DNA from: Apostichopus parvimensis
Taxonomy: Eukaryota; Echinodermata; Holothuroidea; Aspidochirotida; Stichopodidae
Assembly: GCA_000934455.1 (NCBI GenBank)
Contig: KN882583.1
Location: 134,446 to 155,563 of the forward strand
Direction: 5' to 3'
DNA length: 21,118 nt
This document shows, piece after piece, positions 17,965-21,118 of the stretch; the stretch's first letter is position 1, and each line of letters starts with the position of its first letter. Position numbers and translations under genes: made by a program. Below the pieces are notes generated by a model that searched no databases, was not told the origin of the DNA, and saw only the letters and a program-made list of their open reading frames with translations.

Positions 17965-20834
17965 CCATTTCTTCAAACATGAAGATTATAGAGAATGTAA
18001 AATGATGATTGAAATGTCATACTTCCTTTTATTTTGAATAATAACACATCCTGATATTTGTATACATGGTTAGATAAATTTTATTGACAACAATGAAAAA
18101 TTGATGTACGCGAAAAACAAAAACAATTGAGCAAGACATTATAGAAAAGAGCAAGCATTGCACATGACTGAAAAAAAGGCTTAACATTAGCATTTCTAGA
18201 CTTAAAAAGAGTACTCAGTTAGAATATGAATATTCATGAAAGAAATACTATTCTTACACATTAGGTGGAATTTTAAATAGGAAAGAATAATATCTGGTAT
18301 AAAAAGGTTAGTTAATCTGTGAAGCTGACAATAAATTGACTCCATAGCTTAGTCTTGCCATTGGCAATTGTACCATGTGGTTTTCAATTTATTACAAATG
18401 CAATGTTTCTAGATTCAAAAGCTCACTTTGGCATATCTCTCATGTTACTTGGCAATCCCTTCCAAAAATACCGAATGACTTATGAGGGGCTGTGAGTTGC
18501 AAATGTGACACCTGTTGTATTTTTAACTAATTTCAATATCACCTTCAACATTTGAGATATTAATGAACTTTATGACAGCAGTTTAGTAAATTACTGCAGC
18601 TGATGGGGTGCTTACCAAACAGCAACAACCAGGAGTTTACCAACAACCCACCCAAAGGAACTAAGAAACAAGCCCTCACCAACAATCAAATCTAACGAAA
18701 GCACTTATAATAAATTCATAGAAAAACAACATTATATGAAAGCTCAAATTAGCTTCCCTGACCTTCCCTGTTTGTGACCTCATACATTTTTCCTTCAGAC
18801 ACAGTTTAATAAATAGCTTTTTTTTTTTTATATCAAAGTCTAGGGAAAATGTCCAAATTGAGAAGTCTCTCAGTAAACAACAGCAAATTTCAGATACAAA
18901 GTAATATTTGAAGTATGGTGCTGCCTACTTCTTTTCTAAGAAATATAATACGGGACAAAATGTCTTACCAGAAACCAGAAACCCAAAGCCTTGACCGTGT
19001 TTTCTGTTTGCTAAATCAAATTGTTATAGCACCTTTTAATTTTTTTCCAGAAAGGTTTGATTCTCCAAGAGTTTGTTGGTAGCAGGTAATTATTACACAC
19101 ATATCTATGTACAACTATACATCTCCATGCATCATCTTCCCATTGGGTTTGGAGTTATTCATAATATATACAGACTTCTCCAAGAGCTACATCAACAATA
19201 AAATAACAAAAGAGTATACTTTATACTGACTAGTAAACGTAACAGCATTTATCCAATTATTTACAGAGTAAGGTCCACCCAACAAGCATTGTTTACATCA
19301 TATTACTGTATGGTTTACTGTTTCCCAATAGCATGCTTAGATAAATCACAAACTGGAATCTACAACGAAATCCAGATAATATGGTGTAGGGAGGGTCAGA
19401 AAAACATGTTACATGGAGCCAACATTTGTTTTAAGATTACCAATCTGTTGTAAACTACAATGTTAGGCACAAAAGGATGAATTAAATTATCCACCCATCT
19501 CGCAAAAAACTGAACCAACCACCAAACTTAACATTATAGGTCGGCTTAAAGCTAAGGCAGCAACCAAACTTGATCTTCTACAGAAACTGTAAAATTACAC
19601 CATTTAATGTTAATTTTCCACCACTTTACTAACTTAATAACACTAGCTTTGCTTCCCAAATCTACATCTGATGCGACTCCAAGCATCAATCCTCTTTTTT
19701 ATCAAAAGCTTTTATGAAATAGTACATGCAGATTTGAATCTGTTCATCATGGCCAAATCTAGAATTACCCTTATTATTGCTTTACAAGACTGCTTGAGAT
19801 ACAAATAAAGAAAAATACACTAACTTAAGATCATAGAAAACCAAAAACTAGTCAATCTTGATTAATACCGCATTACAAGACTCATAGCTTTACATTGGTA
19901 ATACACAATATATTATAACTTGTCTACATACCCAAATAAATCAGCTGTTCTCAAAACTTACTTATCTCCACTTCAAATCACCTGTAGTAACTTGAATGAA
20001 ATCTAATCTTTAGCAAGTATTAGACTTTCTCAAATGGATTAACACCCACAAATTAGAAAATAATGCAATCCCAATTTAAATTTGAATAATCCTTATATTT
20101 ACAAATATGCAAAGCTCTGCTGTGTTAGATAGCACAAAATATTGATTGCATAACTAATTATATGTTTTGCATTTTAATTTCACCACTCAGTTAAGAAAGT
20201 ACTCACGTTGAGCAGTAGGTGCAAGGTTGCAAGCAACATTTTGTTGCGAGAGAAGTTATTGCTGGAGGTCAAGAATATGGACTGCTTTATTTCCTACTGA
20301 TCAAGGTAAAGCTTAAAAACACAATCTTAAGTAATTTGACCAGCATTTTGTAACTACTACCTCACAGAGAGTGACTTCATTGTTTGTATTCTCACAACAG
20401 AATACGAACAGTAACAATATGCAGATTGAATCCAAGACTTAAGAAGATTGGTGTTTGAAAAAATATATTAAATATTACTATGTCAACCACATTATTAGGG
20501 GAACTTGTAATACAGTAAATACGTGATTGCATGAAGTACTTTATTTAACCCAAGAGCGATACACAAGTAATAACTAGCTCAAGAAATAAACAAGTCTATG
20601 ATAGTAGCAGCTGTACATGTAATCATGTTAACAATAGTGACTTGTTTTCTTCACCCCCACCTCCCCTGGTCCCCTTTTAGAGCACATATGCTAGGTTTCT
20701 GCCATTTGTGATCTTATTAGTTATCTTGGATCTGTTGCTGTTACCAGTTTGCATATTATTCAGTAGTCTGTGAGGGCAACCAACAATCATAAAAGAAAAA
20801 AAAGAAGAAATATTTGAGGCAAATTTCTAAAATA
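17965..20834. other. AT-rich non-coding DNA
   Basis: No ORF, snRNA, tRNA or transposon motif is recognisable over about 2.9 kb on either strand. TTTATT, the reverse complement of a polyadenylation signal, occurs at about 18029, and the minus strand is T- and TG-rich. The region could therefore be the 3' UTR of a minus-strand gene lying to the right of the window. That is weak inference. Confidence 0.35.
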
Positions 20835-20970
20835 TAGAGCTTGATGGGTCAAGCTTAAGCTAGAGCTTGATGGATCAAGCTAGAGCTTGATGGTCAAGCT
20901 AAAGCTAGATCTTGATGGTCAAGCTAGAGCTAGATGGTCAAACTAGAGCTAGAGCTTGATGGTCAAGCGA
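20835..20970. repeat. Minisatellite of self-complementary AGCTTGA...TCAAGCT units
   Basis: Five or more irregular units of about 22-32 bp follow the form TAGAGCTTGATGGNTCAAGC. AGCTTGA at the start of a unit pairs with TCAAGCT at its end around a TGG or TGGR loop, so every unit can form a small hairpin, and neighbouring units can pair with each other. Unit spacing varies because of extra AAGCTA or AGAGCTAG segments. No coding role is apparent. Confidence 0.85.
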
Positions 20971-21118
20971 AAAGTACATCTTTTCAGCCAAGTACTAAAA
21001 TATTGATAGTTTTAAGAAATTGACTCCACCATGGTGATTAGTTATTAGTGGATAATATAGGTACCCTGTAAATATATATCATGTCTTAAACCTCTTTATA
21101 CTATACAACAGGCAAGTG
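20971..21118. other. Unassigned right edge
   Basis: AT-rich sequence with no recognisable feature before the window ends. Confidence 0.4.

Overview
The window looks like AT-rich, non-coding and repeat-dominated DNA from an animal nuclear genome, most likely a marine invertebrate. No intact host protein-coding gene is visible. The evidence is a metazoan-type U2 snRNA 5' fragment, a Penelope-like retroelement tail, a ZMYM1-like hAT transposase relic and a non-LTR retrotransposon relic. An echinoderm would fit the mix of families, but that is inference and not proven by any single gene.

Layout. From 1 to about 10,380 the DNA is a head-to-tail set of kilobase-scale non-coding repeats. A body of about 2.55 kb occurs at 3235-5780 and again at 7715-10290, with a third partial copy at 7332-7705. 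A short module, A, occurs at 24-154, 5739-5780 and 10247-10376. A 40-bp minisatellite lies between the bodies and has been split by a 5'-truncated LINE (5938-7184). A palindromic foldback (1476-1601) and a possible MITE (1736-1935) lie in the unduplicated part.

From about 11,520 to 15,030 lies a decayed hAT element on the minus strand. It keeps a TTF-type zinc finger, a DUF4371-like catalytic core and the hAT dimerisation tail, and is broken by many frameshifts. It is bordered by an array of 88-90 bp tandem repeats. Two further 159-bp units and long G runs follow.

From 15,789 to 16,250 is the 3' end of a Penelope-like element on the plus strand: the last codons of its ORF, a pyrimidine-rich 3' region and a hammerhead-ribozyme-like fold. 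It abuts the C-terminal end of a minus-strand pseudogene (about 16,240-17,910). That pseudogene belongs to a repetitive invertebrate protein family of unknown role, with acidic motifs spaced like those of FEN/PIN nucleases. At its other end it joins directly onto the first 45 positions of U2 snRNA (17,921-17,964), in the same orientation.

From 17,965 to 21,118 the DNA is AT-rich with no coding signal, ending in a minisatellite of short hairpin-forming units. The best candidates for something unusual are the U2-pseudogene fusion, a 19-bp motif shared between that junction and the 88-bp array, and the Penelope-associated hammerhead.
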